Under the pieces are notes generated by a model that was given only the letters and a program-made list of their open reading frames with translations, had not been told where the DNA came from and ran no database searches. Positions 42,288 through 50,464 of a stretch of 64,000 bases of DNA are shown here, in pieces. Position 1 is the stretch's first letter. Every line of letters starts with the position of its first letter. The translations under genes and the position numbers were made by a program. Origin of the DNA: CAWBLP01 sp963789495 (lineage in GTDB: Bacteria > Pseudomonadota > Alphaproteobacteria > Acetobacterales > Acetobacteraceae). Where the stretch lies: the NCBI GenBank assembly GCA_963789495.1, contig CAWBLP010000033.1:124001-188000 (forward strand). Direction: 5' to 3'.

Positions 42288-42464
42288 GCGGCCCGGGCGA
42301 CTGTTCGGGCTCAGGGATGACGTCGCGGATGGCACCCCTCGCTGGACCACGGGCTCGCTCGCCCCAGGAGGCAACGGGGTTCCATCCGCACCCGACACCG
42401 CACTTCTACCACGGGACGGGAGCGCGGGAGAGATACAAGAAGGCAACGCCTCCAGTGGGGTTCG
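42288..42464. repeat. ~170-bp module also present at 16871-17041, inverted
   Basis: Read on the minus strand this segment matches 16871-17041 at about 94% (roughly ten differences). Shared parts include TTGTATCTCTCCCGCGCT, GAAGTGCGGTGTCGGGTGCG and CATCCCTGAGCCCGAACAG. Identity ends at CCGGGCCGCT on the IS110 side. On the other side the shared mosaic-repeat head (CGGGGC..TGCCCCGAACCCC) continues to about 42484. The copy at 16.9 kb has no transposase. Confidence 0.85.
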
Positions 42465-42485
42465 GGGCAACGCCCCGACGCTTGC

Positions 42486-43374
42486 TCAGGCCCGCGCTTC
42501 GGTATCCAGCGTGGTCTCGTAAACCCGGATCATTGCACAGGAGTCCGAGCTGCCGAGTCCCATGCCACGCGCCATGCGCATCAGGTTCATCACCTGCGGC
42601 GCGATCATGCCTGGCACGCCGAGCTCATCGGCCATCTCCAGCGCCAACCGCAGATCCTTGTGCGCCAGGTCCAGTGCGAAGGTCGCCTGGAACTCGCCCT
42701 TCAATGCCTTGTTCGCCATGTTGGCATAGCCGGTGGAGAAACCGGACGCATTGCGGATCACCTGGTCCAGCTTCGTCAGGTCGATGCCGGAACGCTTGCC
42801 GATCATCAGCGCCTCGGCCGCGGCGGCCGAGTTGCAGAAGGCCAGCATGTTGTTGATCAGCTTGGCGGTGGAGCCGAAGCCGATTTCACCGAGATGGATC
42901 ACCTCGCCGCTGAACGATTTCAGCAGCGGCAGTTGGGATTCGAACACCGCTGCATCGCCGCCGACCATGATGACGATGGTGCCGTCCTTGGCCCGCGCGG
43001 TGCCGCCGGACACCGGCGCCTCCAGCATCTCAATGCCCTTTGCCTGCATGCTCCTCCGCGAGGCGGCGCGCGGTGGCGGGTGCATTGGTGGAGAGATCGA
43101 TGAAGACCGTTCCGGGCCTGGCGTGGGCGGCAATGCCGTCGGCGCCAAGCGCCACCTCCTCGACGATGCGGGGAAGTGGCAGCGAGGTGATGACGACTTC
43201 GCATCCGGCAGCGACGTCGGCGACGGAGGTGCCGGCGGTGGCGCCGAGTGCGGTGCAGGCGGCGACTGCGTCGGGGCTGAGATCGTAGACGACAACCTCA
43301 TGGTTGGTGTTGCTGATGATGTTGCGGCACATCGGGCCGCCCATGTTGCCCACGCCGATGAAGCCGACCTTCAT
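42486..43374 (-). pseudogene. 3-hydroxyisobutyrate dehydrogenase family gene, split by one extra base
   Basis: NAD(P)-dependent beta-hydroxyacid dehydrogenase. From the ATG at 43374 (GGAGGGAA upstream) the N-terminal Rossmann part reads MKVGFIGVGNMGGPMC, with VVITSLPLP and TVFIDLSTNAPATARRLAEE. The C-terminal part, in another frame, has MLEAPVSGGTARAKDGTIVI, the catalytic lysine helix GFGSTAKLINNMLAF, and DLAHKDLRLALEMADELGV. The break is at the base G43050 (plus strand): removing it gives AEEMQAKGIEMLEAPVSGG, the expected family sequence. Without the fix the first frame stops at 43030. Both halves look fully conserved. It is preceded by an SDR gene and an octamer repeat on the same strand. 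Confidence 0.88.
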
Positions 43375-43528
43375 GCCTGTTCCCTCCACACGCGCCGCGA
43401 CGATGCGGGTCGTCACGTTGCGCGGCGTAGCGTGCGGGATGGTGCCGGCGGTGTCCAGCCTGCGCCACGCCGCTTTCAATCTCGAGCCGTTTGCCAGTCG
43501 CCGCGCGTCACGCCGCCACCACGCCGGT

Positions 43529-43648
43529 TGACGGCGTGACGGCGTGACGGCGTGACGGCGTGACGGCGTGACGGCGTGACGGCGTGACGGCGTGACGGCG
43601 TGACGGCGTGACGGCGTGACGGCGTGACGGCGTGACGGCGTGACGGCG
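43529..43648. repeat. 8-bp tandem repeat, 15 perfect copies
   Basis: TGACGGCG is repeated 15 times without error over 120 bp. It lies in the 293-bp gap between the SDR gene and the 3-hydroxyisobutyrate dehydrogenase gene, which are read in the same direction. Slippage would change the spacing in steps of 8 bp and could affect expression of the downstream gene. It is a good strain-typing (VNTR) locus. An uninterrupted run indicates recent expansion. Confidence 0.97.
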
Positions 43649-43667
43649 AAGCGTCGCAGCCGGTCCG

Positions 43668-44420
43668 TCAAGTCGCCAGATAGCCGCCGTCCACGTAGAG
43701 TTCGGCGCCGGTGATGTAGGATGCCTCGTCGGACGCCAGGAACAGGATCGCGTTCGCCACCTCGTCCACCTCTCCGGCGCGGCCCAGCGGCACGCTGCGC
43801 AGCATCTTCGCACGCACCGCGGGATCGGCCGTCGCGCCCGATGTCCGCATCGGCGGCATCAGTCCCGGATGGATCGAATTGGCGCGGATCCCGTCCTTGC
43901 CGTACTGCACCGCGGTGGACTTGGTCAGCGTGCGCACCGCGCCCTTCGACGCATTGTAGCCGGGATGCGTCATGGTCTGGCCGGCATTGCCGGAGATCGA
44001 CGACAGGTTGACGATCGAACCGCCACCATTCTTCTGCATCTGCATCACGGCATATTTGGTGCCCAGGAACACGCCGGTGGCGTTCACCAGCATCAGCCGG
44101 TGCCAGGCATCCGAATCCAGCAGGCTGGAGACCGCACTGCCGCTGATGCCCGCATTGTTCACCATGATGTCCAGCCGGCCCCATTTGGCCACCGTGGCAT
44201 CCACCACCGACTGCCAATTGGCTTCGTCGGTGACGTCCAGGCGCATGAACGCCGCGGCGCCACCCGCTGCATCGATGTCAGCCGCAACCTTACGGCCGTC
44301 ATCCTCCAGCATGTCCGCAACGACCACCTTCGCGCCTTCCTTGCCGAAACGCCGCGCCGTTGCCGCACCCATGCCGGACGCCGCACCACTGATGATCGCC
44401 ACCTTGCCTGCCAACCGCAT
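43668..44420 (-). CDS. short-chain dehydrogenase/reductase
   Basis: Classical SDR of 250 residues using NAD(P). The Rossmann motif is IISGAASGMGAATAR (TGxxxGxG type), followed by VVVADMLEDDGRKVA (an Asp in the second strand favours NAD), NNAGISG, catalytic Ser in LSSISGNAG and the YxxxK pair in HPGYNASKGAVRTL. The C-terminus GAELYVDGGYLAT is typical. The start at 44420 has GGGAGGAAC upstream. It precedes the broken 3-hydroxyisobutyrate dehydrogenase gene on the same strand and is divergent from a luciferase-like monooxygenase, so it may act on hydroxy-acid or terpenoid-like intermediates; the substrate is not known. Confidence 0.92.
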   Translation of the reverse strand: MRLAGKVAIISGAASGMGAATARRFGKEGAKVVVADMLEDDGRKVAADIDAAGGAAAFMRLDVTDEANWQSVVDATVAKWGRLDIMVNNAGISGSAVSSLLDSDAWHRLMLVNATGVFLGTKYAVMQMQKNGGGSIVNLSSISGNAGQTMTHPGYNASKGAVRTLTKSTAVQYGKDGIRANSIHPGLMPPMRTSGATADPAVRAKMLRSVPLGRAGEVDEVANAILFLASDEASYITGAELYVDGGYLAT

Positions 44421-44533
44421 GCTGCGTTCCTCCCGATTGCATCCGTTACCGGCAGGCTGCCACGCCACCTGCGACTTGGCTATCTCTCGCGAAGCAGGCA
44501 CGATGGCAGGGATTTTATCGGGAGAGCGTATCA

Positions 44534-45739
44534 ATGGCTCATCGCGGCATGACGTTCGGCATCTTCCTGGCGCCGTTTCATCGGTTGGGCGAAAACCCGA
44601 CGCTGGCGATCGCACGCGACGTGGAGCTGCTGGAGTGGCTCGATTGGCTTGGCTACGACGAAGCCTGGATCGGCGAGCATCATTCCGCCGGCTGGGAACT
44701 CATCGCATTGCCGGAACTGATCATCGCCGCCGCGGCAGAGCGCACCAAGCACATCAAGCTCGGCACCGGCGTCACCAGCCTGCCGTATCATCATCCGTTT
44801 CTGGTCGCGCAACGATTCGTCCAGCTTGACCACATGACCCGCGGGCGGGCGATGATGGGCTGCGGCCCCGGCGCGCTGACCTCCGATGCGTATATGCTGG
44901 GGATCGAGCCGTCCACCCAGCGCCCCCGCATGCTGGAGGCGATGGACGCCATCATGCGGCTGCTGAAATGCGAAGAGCCGGTCACCATCAAGACCGACTG
45001 GTTCGAGATGCGCGATGCGCGGCTGCATATGCGCCCGTATACCGATCCGCATTTCGAGATCGCGGTGGCCAGCACCATCACGCCGTTCGGCATGATCGCC
45101 GCCGGCACGCATGGCGTGGGCGTGCTGTCGATCGGCGCCGGCCTGCCCGGCGGTCCGGAAGCACTCGGCACCCAGTGGAAGATCGCCGAGGACGCGGCGG
45201 CGAAGAACGGCAAGACCATGGACCGCAAGAAGTGGCGCGTCGTGGTCAACGCCCATATCGCCGAGGACGATGAGCAGGCGCTGGCCGAGGTGAAGAAGGG
45301 CGAGCGGGTCGAGACGCAAACCTATTTCGAGGACACGCTGGGCCGTCCGCCCGGCCGCGCCGACGATCCGCTGCGCGACGGCGTGAAGATGGGCACCACC
45401 TTGGTCGGCTCGCCGGAGACCGTCATCAAGGGCATCAAGCGGCTGCTGGAATACAGCCAGGGCGGCTTTGGCGGCATTCTGTTCCGTGCACATGAATGGG
45501 CCAATCGTGAACAGACCCTGCGCAGCTTCGAGCTGTTCGCGCGCTACGTGATGCCGGTGTTCCAGGGTTCGCTGGACCCGATCGCCGGATCGAACCGATG
45601 GGCGCGGGAAAACCGCAAGCAGGTGTTCGGCTCCACGCCGGAGGCGGTGAAGCGCGCGTTCACCGATTTCGGCCACGCGGTGCCGGAGGAATTCCGCAGC
45701 CGCACCATTGGCGCCCGAGACGACGAGCCTGGCCGGTAA
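44534..45739 (+). CDS. LLM-class flavin-dependent monooxygenase (limonene monooxygenase-like)
   Basis: Bacterial luciferase-like TIM-barrel monooxygenase, 401 residues. The start MTFGIFLAPFHRLGENPTL, DEAWIGEHHSAGWELIALPE and LGTGVTSLPYHHPFLVAQR are typical of the group including limonene 1,2-monooxygenase. RGRAMMGCGPGALTSD and the later MGTTLVGSPETVIKGI loop complete the flavin-binding fold. The ATG at 44534 has GGGAGAG upstream. It is divergent from the SDR gene with 113 bp between starts. A partner flavin reductase is not adjacent. Three enzymes of this class occur in the window, which suggests use of alkanes, terpenes or organosulphur compounds. Confidence 0.92.
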   Translation: MAHRGMTFGIFLAPFHRLGENPTLAIARDVELLEWLDWLGYDEAWIGEHHSAGWELIALPELIIAAAAERTKHIKLGTGVTSLPYHHPFLVAQRFVQLDHMTRGRAMMGCGPGALTSDAYMLGIEPSTQRPRMLEAMDAIMRLLKCEEPVTIKTDWFEMRDARLHMRPYTDPHFEIAVASTITPFGMIAAGTHGVGVLSIGAGLPGGPEALGTQWKIAEDAAAKNGKTMDRKKWRVVVNAHIAEDDEQALAEVKKGERVETQTYFEDTLGRPPGRADDPLRDGVKMGTTLVGSPETVIKGIKRLLEYSQGGFGGILFRAHEWANREQTLRSFELFARYVMPVFQGSLDPIAGSNRWARENRKQVFGSTPEAVKRAFTDFGHAVPEEFRSRTIGARDDEPGR

Positions 45740-45975
45740 GCAATCGGGGCTTTGCCCCCTGGCCCCCCAGTAAAGGCTCGCCTTTGCAATCACATATTGT
45801 TTTGGTTGGGGAGGGGGGGCGACCGCCTCGGACCACCCGGCCATCACGGAACGCCCCCTCCCCAACCCAAACAATATACGGTTCCAAGGGCCGGGCCCTT
45901 GGCGGGGATGCAAGGGGCAGCGCCCCTTGCTGGGGTTCGGGGGGCAACGCCCTCGTCGCTTGCCGGCGCCCCCCG
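45738..45975. repeat. GC-rich mosaic repeat with a long inverted repeat
   Basis: Begins at the stop codon of the monooxygenase gene with the head GCAATCGGGGCTTTGCCCC and CCAGTAAAGGCT. Then come two near-complementary arms of about 25 bases (ATATTGTTTTGGTTGGGG... at 45795-45821 and ...CCCCAACCCAAACAATAT at 45852-45876) around a ~30-base loop. It ends with three hairpins: CCAAGGGCCGGGCCCTTGG, AAGGGGCAGCGCCCCTT and GGGGGGCAACGCCCTC. This is the most complete copy of the family in the window. Confidence 0.8.
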
Positions 45976-46037
45976 ACAGTTGAGTGCTGACCGGGACCAC
46001 GGCTAGGGTCCCGGCGAAAGGCCGCAAAGGTCAGCCC

Positions 46038-47393
46038 GTGAGGAACCGTCCATTGGACCCGGCCACCGCCCGCCGCCGGCGAGGCAGCTCGTGCCCGCGC
46101 CCTGCCGCCACCCCCGCACGCCACCCCGCCAGGCCGCGCAGCTTCAGCCGAGGCGGGGTGTTCGCGCCGTTCCAGGTGCGCAGCTTCCGCTTTCAGTTCC
46201 CCGCCGACCTCAGCACCTCCTGGGGCTTCGAGATGGAGAACGTGATCCTGGGCTGGTACATCCTGGTGCAGACCGGCTCCGTGCTGCTGCTCACCGTGTT
46301 CGGCTCGCTGCAATACTTCGGCACTCTGGTTGCCCCGCTGCTCGGCGTGGCCGGCGACCGGATCGGCCATCGCACCATGCTGTGCGGCATGCGGGCGATC
46401 TACGCGCTGCTGGCCATGGTGATGCTGCTGCTGGTGATCACCGGAACACTGCGCCCGCTCTACGTGTTCGTCATCGTCACGCTGGCCGGCGTGGTGCGCC
46501 CGTCCGACCTCGCCATGCGCAACGCCCTGGTCGCCGAGACCATGCCGGTCGATCGGCTGATGGCGGCGATGGGGGCGTCACGCACCACATCGGATTTCGC
46601 GCGCATCACCGGCCCGCTCGCCGGCGCCGGGGCGTTTGCCGCATTCGGCATGGGTCCGGCCTACGCCATCATCGCCGTCTGCTACGCCGTCGCCTTCCTG
46701 CTGACGCTGGGCGTTGGCGGCGCGCGCCCGGCCGTGCTGGCGGGGGCAGCGCCACTGCCGCCCCGCCGCTCGCCCTGGCGCGACCTGCGCGACGGGCTGG
46801 CGTATGTCTGGGACACGCCCAGCTCGCTGGCAGCCATGTGGCTGGCGTTCCTGGTCAACCTGACCGCCTTCCCGATGACCAGCGGATTGCTGCCCTATGT
46901 CGCGCGCGAGGTGTACCACATTGGCGAAACCGGCCTCGGCAGCCTGGTCGCGAGCTTCGCATCCGGCGCGCTGCTGGGCTCGGTCATCGTCAGCCTGGCA
47001 GGGCGCGTGCTGCAGTCCGGCCGCATGATGATCGGGTTCGCGCTGGTCTGGTATCTGATGCTGCTGGTGTTCGGCCAGATGCAGAACCCGCTGACCGGCC
47101 GAACCGTGCTGGTGCTGGCCGGCTGCGCACAGAGCCTGAGCCTGGTGCCGATGGCCGTGCTGCTGCTGCGCACCTCGGCCGACCGGTTTCGCGGCCTGGT
47201 GATGGGGGTACGCATGTTGGCGATCTACGGGCTGCCAATCGGGCTGCTGGCGGCCGGCGCGCTGATCGAGCGGATCGGGTTCGCCCAGACCGTGACCCTG
47301 TACAGCGTCTGCGGCCTGCTCCTGACGGTGACCATCGCGCTGCGCTGGCGGGCCCATCTCTGGGCGGTCGGCGCAACGGCAAACGCCCGCTAG
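46038..47393 (+). CDS. MFS transporter, EntS-like (MFS_3)
   Basis: Major facilitator superfamily exporter with about 11-12 helices; the group includes enterobactin and drug exporters. Typical opening GVFAPFQVRSFRFQFPADL, WGFEMENVILGWYILVQTGS and the loop AGDRIGHRTMLCGMRAIYAL between helices 2 and 3. A second-half conserved block is RTSADRFRGLVMGVRMLAIY. The start is uncertain: GTG 46038 (451 residues) still leaves an unusually long arginine-rich lead of about 40 residues, and the frame opens earlier. No substrate gene is adjacent. Confidence 0.85.
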   Translation: MRNRPLDPATARRRRGSSCPRPAATPARHPARPRSFSRGGVFAPFQVRSFRFQFPADLSTSWGFEMENVILGWYILVQTGSVLLLTVFGSLQYFGTLVAPLLGVAGDRIGHRTMLCGMRAIYALLAMVMLLLVITGTLRPLYVFVIVTLAGVVRPSDLAMRNALVAETMPVDRLMAAMGASRTTSDFARITGPLAGAGAFAAFGMGPAYAIIAVCYAVAFLLTLGVGGARPAVLAGAAPLPPRRSPWRDLRDGLAYVWDTPSSLAAMWLAFLVNLTAFPMTSGLLPYVAREVYHIGETGLGSLVASFASGALLGSVIVSLAGRVLQSGRMMIGFALVWYLMLLVFGQMQNPLTGRTVLVLAGCAQSLSLVPMAVLLLRTSADRFRGLVMGVRMLAIYGLPIGLLAAGALIERIGFAQTVTLYSVCGLLLTVTIALRWRAHLWAVGATANAR

Positions 47394-47407
47394 CCCACGT
47401 CTCCACG

Positions 47408-47470
47408 TGGCGTGGGGGGAGGCAGCAAGCGATCGGGGACGTTGCCCCCGAATCCCCGGCAAGGGGGAAC
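47408..47470. repeat. short copy of the mosaic repeat head
   Basis: GGCAGCAAGCGATCGGGGACGT followed by TGCCCCCGAATCCCC and GGCAAGGGG, the head of the intergenic repeat family, right after the MFS gene. The rest of the gap up to the peptide-transporter operon shows no further element. Confidence 0.5.
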
Positions 47471-47648
47471 TCGCTGCCAACCGCTATTGGCGAGGTCGCA
47501 TGTCCGTGTTACGAGTTTGGGGCATATGTCTTGCTGCCGTGGTGATTTGCTCGGCGCAACGGCACACCCGATGCAGGGCTCTCAATGTACGCCTCGCCTT
47601 GCCGCAGGCCGTTCCAGAAGCGTCCTGCCAAGCAAGGAGTGAGGAAGG

Positions 47649-49262
47649 ATGGCGTCCCTTCGCCGATTGAGTCGATTTGTCTTGTGCAGCATGGCCGCCC
47701 TTGGCCTCGCAGGCGGTCCTGCCGCGATCGCCGACGAACCGCAGCACGGCGGAACCCTGACGATCTATCAGCGCGACAACCCGCCAAGCGCGTCGATCCA
47801 TGAGGAAGCGACGTACTCGGTGAACCTCCCGTTCATGGCGGTTTACAACAACCTGGTCATTTTCGATCAGCACATCCCGCAGAACAGCCTGGACGACATC
47901 CGGCCGGAGTTGGCGGCGTCCTGGAAATGGAGCGACGACTACCGCGCGCTCAGCTTCAAGCTGCGCCAGGGCGTGCACTGGCACGACGGCAAGCCCTTCA
48001 CCGCCGAGGACGTCAAGTGCACGTTCGACGCCCTGCAGGGCAAGTCGGAAGACAAGTTCCGCAAGAACCCGCGCCGCACGCTTTACTGGAACCTGCAGGA
48101 CATCACGATCGACAGTCCGGACCAGGTCACGCTGCATCTCGGGCAGCCGCAGCCCTCGATGCTGGCGCTGCTCGCATCCGGCTACTCGCCGATCTACCCG
48201 TGCCACGTATCGGCGCACGACATGCGCATCCATCCGATCGGCACCGGGCCGTTCAAGTTCGTCTCCTATGATCGCAACAAGTCGATCAAGCTGGAGCGCA
48301 ACCCCGACTACTGGAAGAAGGGGCTGCCGTACCTGGACGCGATCGAGCTGCCGATCATCACCAACCGTTCGACGGCGATGCTGGCCTTCATCGCCGGCAA
48401 GGTCGATATGACCTTCCCGAACGAGGTGACAGCGCAGATCCTGAAGGACATCCACTCCCAGGCGCCGAAGGCCGTCTGCGAGGAGGCCCCGACCAACGTC
48501 TCCACCAACCTGATCGTCAACCGCGACAAGCCACCGTTCGACGATCCGGACATCCGCAAGGCGATGGCACTGGCGCTCGACCGTTCGGCGTTCCTCCAGA
48601 TCCTGTCGGAAGGCCACGCACGTGTCGGCGGCACGATGCTGGCGGCGCCGGAAGGGGTGTGGGGCATGCCGAAGGAGATGCTGGAGAAGCTGCCGGGCTA
48701 CAATCCCGACAAGGCCAAGGACATCGCCGAGGCGCAGGCGCTGATGGCGAAGCACGGCTACGGGCCGGATCATCGCCTGCAGGTCAAGGTCTCCACCCGC
48801 AATATCGCGGCGTATCGCGATCCGGCGGTGATCCTGATCGACCAGCTGAAGAAGATCTACATTGACGGCGTGCTGGAGGAGGTCGAAAGCGGCAGCTGGT
48901 TCGCCAAGGTCGCCCGCAAGGACTACTCGGTCGGGCTGAACCTGACCGGCAACTCTGTGGACGATCCGGATCAGGCGTTCTTCGAGAACTACGCCTGCAA
49001 GTCCGAGCGAAACTACACCGGCTACTGCAATCCGGCCCTGGAAAAGATGTTCCTGGAACAGTCGCGGACGCTCGACGTCGCCAAGCGTCGCAAGCTGGTG
49101 TGGGACATCGACGCCAAGCTGCAGGAGGACGTCGCCCGCCCGATCATCCTGCAGGGTGTCGAATCCACCTGCTGGCAGCCCTATGTCCATGGCTACTCGC
49201 CGATGGTGAACAGCTCCTACAACGGCTACCGCTTTGAGGATCTCTGGATGGAGAAGCACTGA
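47649..49262 (+). CDS. peptide/nickel-type ABC transporter substrate-binding protein
   Basis: Periplasmic SBP_bac_5 binding protein, 537 residues, first gene of a complete dipeptide/oligopeptide transporter operon. A signal peptide (LCSMAALGLAGGPAAIADEP) precedes HGGTLTIYQRDNPPSASIHE. Conserved blocks include FKLRQGVHWHDGKPFTAEDV, HPIGTGPFKFVSYDRNKSIK, LERNPDYWKKGLPYLDAIEL and DPDIRKAMALALDRSAFLQI. The ligand may be a peptide, opine or another solute; the family alone does not decide. The ATG at 47649 has GAGGAAGG upstream. The permease genes follow after a 251-bp gap containing a hairpin. Confidence 0.92.
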   Translation: MASLRRLSRFVLCSMAALGLAGGPAAIADEPQHGGTLTIYQRDNPPSASIHEEATYSVNLPFMAVYNNLVIFDQHIPQNSLDDIRPELAASWKWSDDYRALSFKLRQGVHWHDGKPFTAEDVKCTFDALQGKSEDKFRKNPRRTLYWNLQDITIDSPDQVTLHLGQPQPSMLALLASGYSPIYPCHVSAHDMRIHPIGTGPFKFVSYDRNKSIKLERNPDYWKKGLPYLDAIELPIITNRSTAMLAFIAGKVDMTFPNEVTAQILKDIHSQAPKAVCEEAPTNVSTNLIVNRDKPPFDDPDIRKAMALALDRSAFLQILSEGHARVGGTMLAAPEGVWGMPKEMLEKLPGYNPDKAKDIAEAQALMAKHGYGPDHRLQVKVSTRNIAAYRDPAVILIDQLKKIYIDGVLEEVESGSWFAKVARKDYSVGLNLTGNSVDDPDQAFFENYACKSERNYTGYCNPALEKMFLEQSRTLDVAKRRKLVWDIDAKLQEDVARPIILQGVESTCWQPYVHGYSPMVNSSYNGYRFEDLWMEKH

Positions 49263-49320
49263 TCCGCTTGCCTTGGGTCTGATACTGATGGGGCCGGTGC
49301 TGTGATGGGCTGTGTCGCAC

Positions 49321-49388
49321 CTGGGCTTGTCCCGGGCATCCACGACTTGCGGCTTCCAGGCAATTCGTGGATGGCCGGGCCAGGCCCG
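49321..49388. repeat. palindromic intergenic element
   Basis: Two arms of about 24 bases (CTGGGCTTGTCCCGGGCATC... and ...GATGGCCGGGCCAGGCCCGG) pair around a ~20-base loop. Hairpins of this CGTGGATGGCCGGG type are widespread in alphaproteobacterial intergenic DNA. Here it separates the binding-protein gene from the permease genes and may lower downstream expression, as in other transporter operons where the receptor is made in excess. Confidence 0.7.
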
Positions 49389-49513
49389 GCCAAGACACGG
49401 AAGCGTCAGGGCGTCCCCGCCTTGGTATGACAGGAACGGCGGCGGGTCACAGCCCGCCGCCGTTCGCCTTGCCGACGAACGCCGCCAGCCGCATCGCCAA
49501 AAGGGAACCTTCC

Positions 49514-50461
49514 TTGGCCGCCTATCTGATCCGCCGCTTCGCCCTGATGCTGCTGACGCTGTTCGGCATCTCGGTGATCATCTTCGGCCTGCTGCGCATC
49601 GTGCCCGGCAACATCGTCGATATCCTGTTCGACTCCGCCGGCATGGTCGATCCGGCGGGCAAGCTGCAGATCGAAAAGGAGCTCGGCCTCGATCAGCCAA
49701 TCATCGTGCAATACGCCGATTGGATCGGCGGCCTGGCACACGGCAACCTCGGCTATTCCTATATCGACGAGAAGCCGGTACTGAGCGAGATCGCACCGCG
49801 CATTCCGGTCACCGCCGAACTCGGCCTGCTGGCGCTTGGCTTCTCCATCGCGTTCGGCGTGCCGCTGGGCGTCATCAGCGCGGTGCGGCAGGATTCCAAG
49901 CTGGACTATCTGTTCCGCATCATCAGCCTCAGCGGCCTGTCGATCCCCGCCTTCTGGCTCGGCCTGCTGATCCTGATGGCGATGGTCGCCTGGTTCGGCA
50001 ACCTGCCGACCTACACCGACCTGCCGCACGCGTTCTGGCCGCGGCTTGGCCTGCTGGCAATTCCCGCCGCCGCCGTCGGCTTCCGCAGTTCCGCATTGAT
50101 CATGCGCCTGACGCGATCATCGATGCTGGAAGTGATGCGCCAAGACTACATCCGCACCGCCCGCGCCAAGGGCGCCTCGGCGCAAAGCGTCAACTATAAT
50201 CACGCTTTGCGCAACGCGCTGCTGCCGGTCACCACCGTCATCGGCATCGAGGCCGCGTTCCTGATCGGCGGCCTGATCGTAACCGAAACCGTGTTCAATA
50301 TCCCCGGCATGGCGCGCTTCCTGGTGGAATCGATCCGCGTGCGCGACTACCCGGTGGTGCAGAACCTGGTGATGGTCATCGCCGTCGTTGTCGTTCTCAT
50401 CAACTTCGTGGTCGACCTGCTGTACGCCGTGATCGATCCGCGCATCAAGATTGCTGACTGA
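49514..50461 (+). CDS. ABC transporter permease, DppB type
   Basis: First membrane subunit of the peptide transporter, 315 residues with six helices. Begins LAAYLIRRFALMLLTLFGIS at TTG 49514, chosen because AAGGGAA lies about 6-7 bases upstream and the DppB family starts at this point; an ATG 147 bases upstream would add an unlikely lead. The family landmarks VPGNIVDILFD, YSYIDEKPVLSEIAPRIPVT and the EAA loop DYIRTARAKGASAQSVNYNH, which contacts the ATPase, are present. A 3-bp gap separates it from the DppC-type gene. Confidence 0.93.
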   Translation: MAAYLIRRFALMLLTLFGISVIIFGLLRIVPGNIVDILFDSAGMVDPAGKLQIEKELGLDQPIIVQYADWIGGLAHGNLGYSYIDEKPVLSEIAPRIPVTAELGLLALGFSIAFGVPLGVISAVRQDSKLDYLFRIISLSGLSIPAFWLGLLILMAMVAWFGNLPTYTDLPHAFWPRLGLLAIPAAAVGFRSSALIMRLTRSSMLEVMRQDYIRTARAKGASAQSVNYNHALRNALLPVTTVIGIEAAFLIGGLIVTETVFNIPGMARFLVESIRVRDYPVVQNLVMVIAVVVVLINFVVDLLYAVIDPRIKIAD

Positions 50462-50464
50462 ACC

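Noticed and set aside
43529..43648. Octamer array considered as a CRISPR array
   Set aside because: Units are 8 bp, identical and without spacers; no cas genes.
43508..43813. Repeating RRHAVTPS peptide frame across the octamer array
   Set aside because: The peptide only reflects translation of the 8-bp repeat on the minus strand; there is no start signal and the SDR gene ends at 43668.
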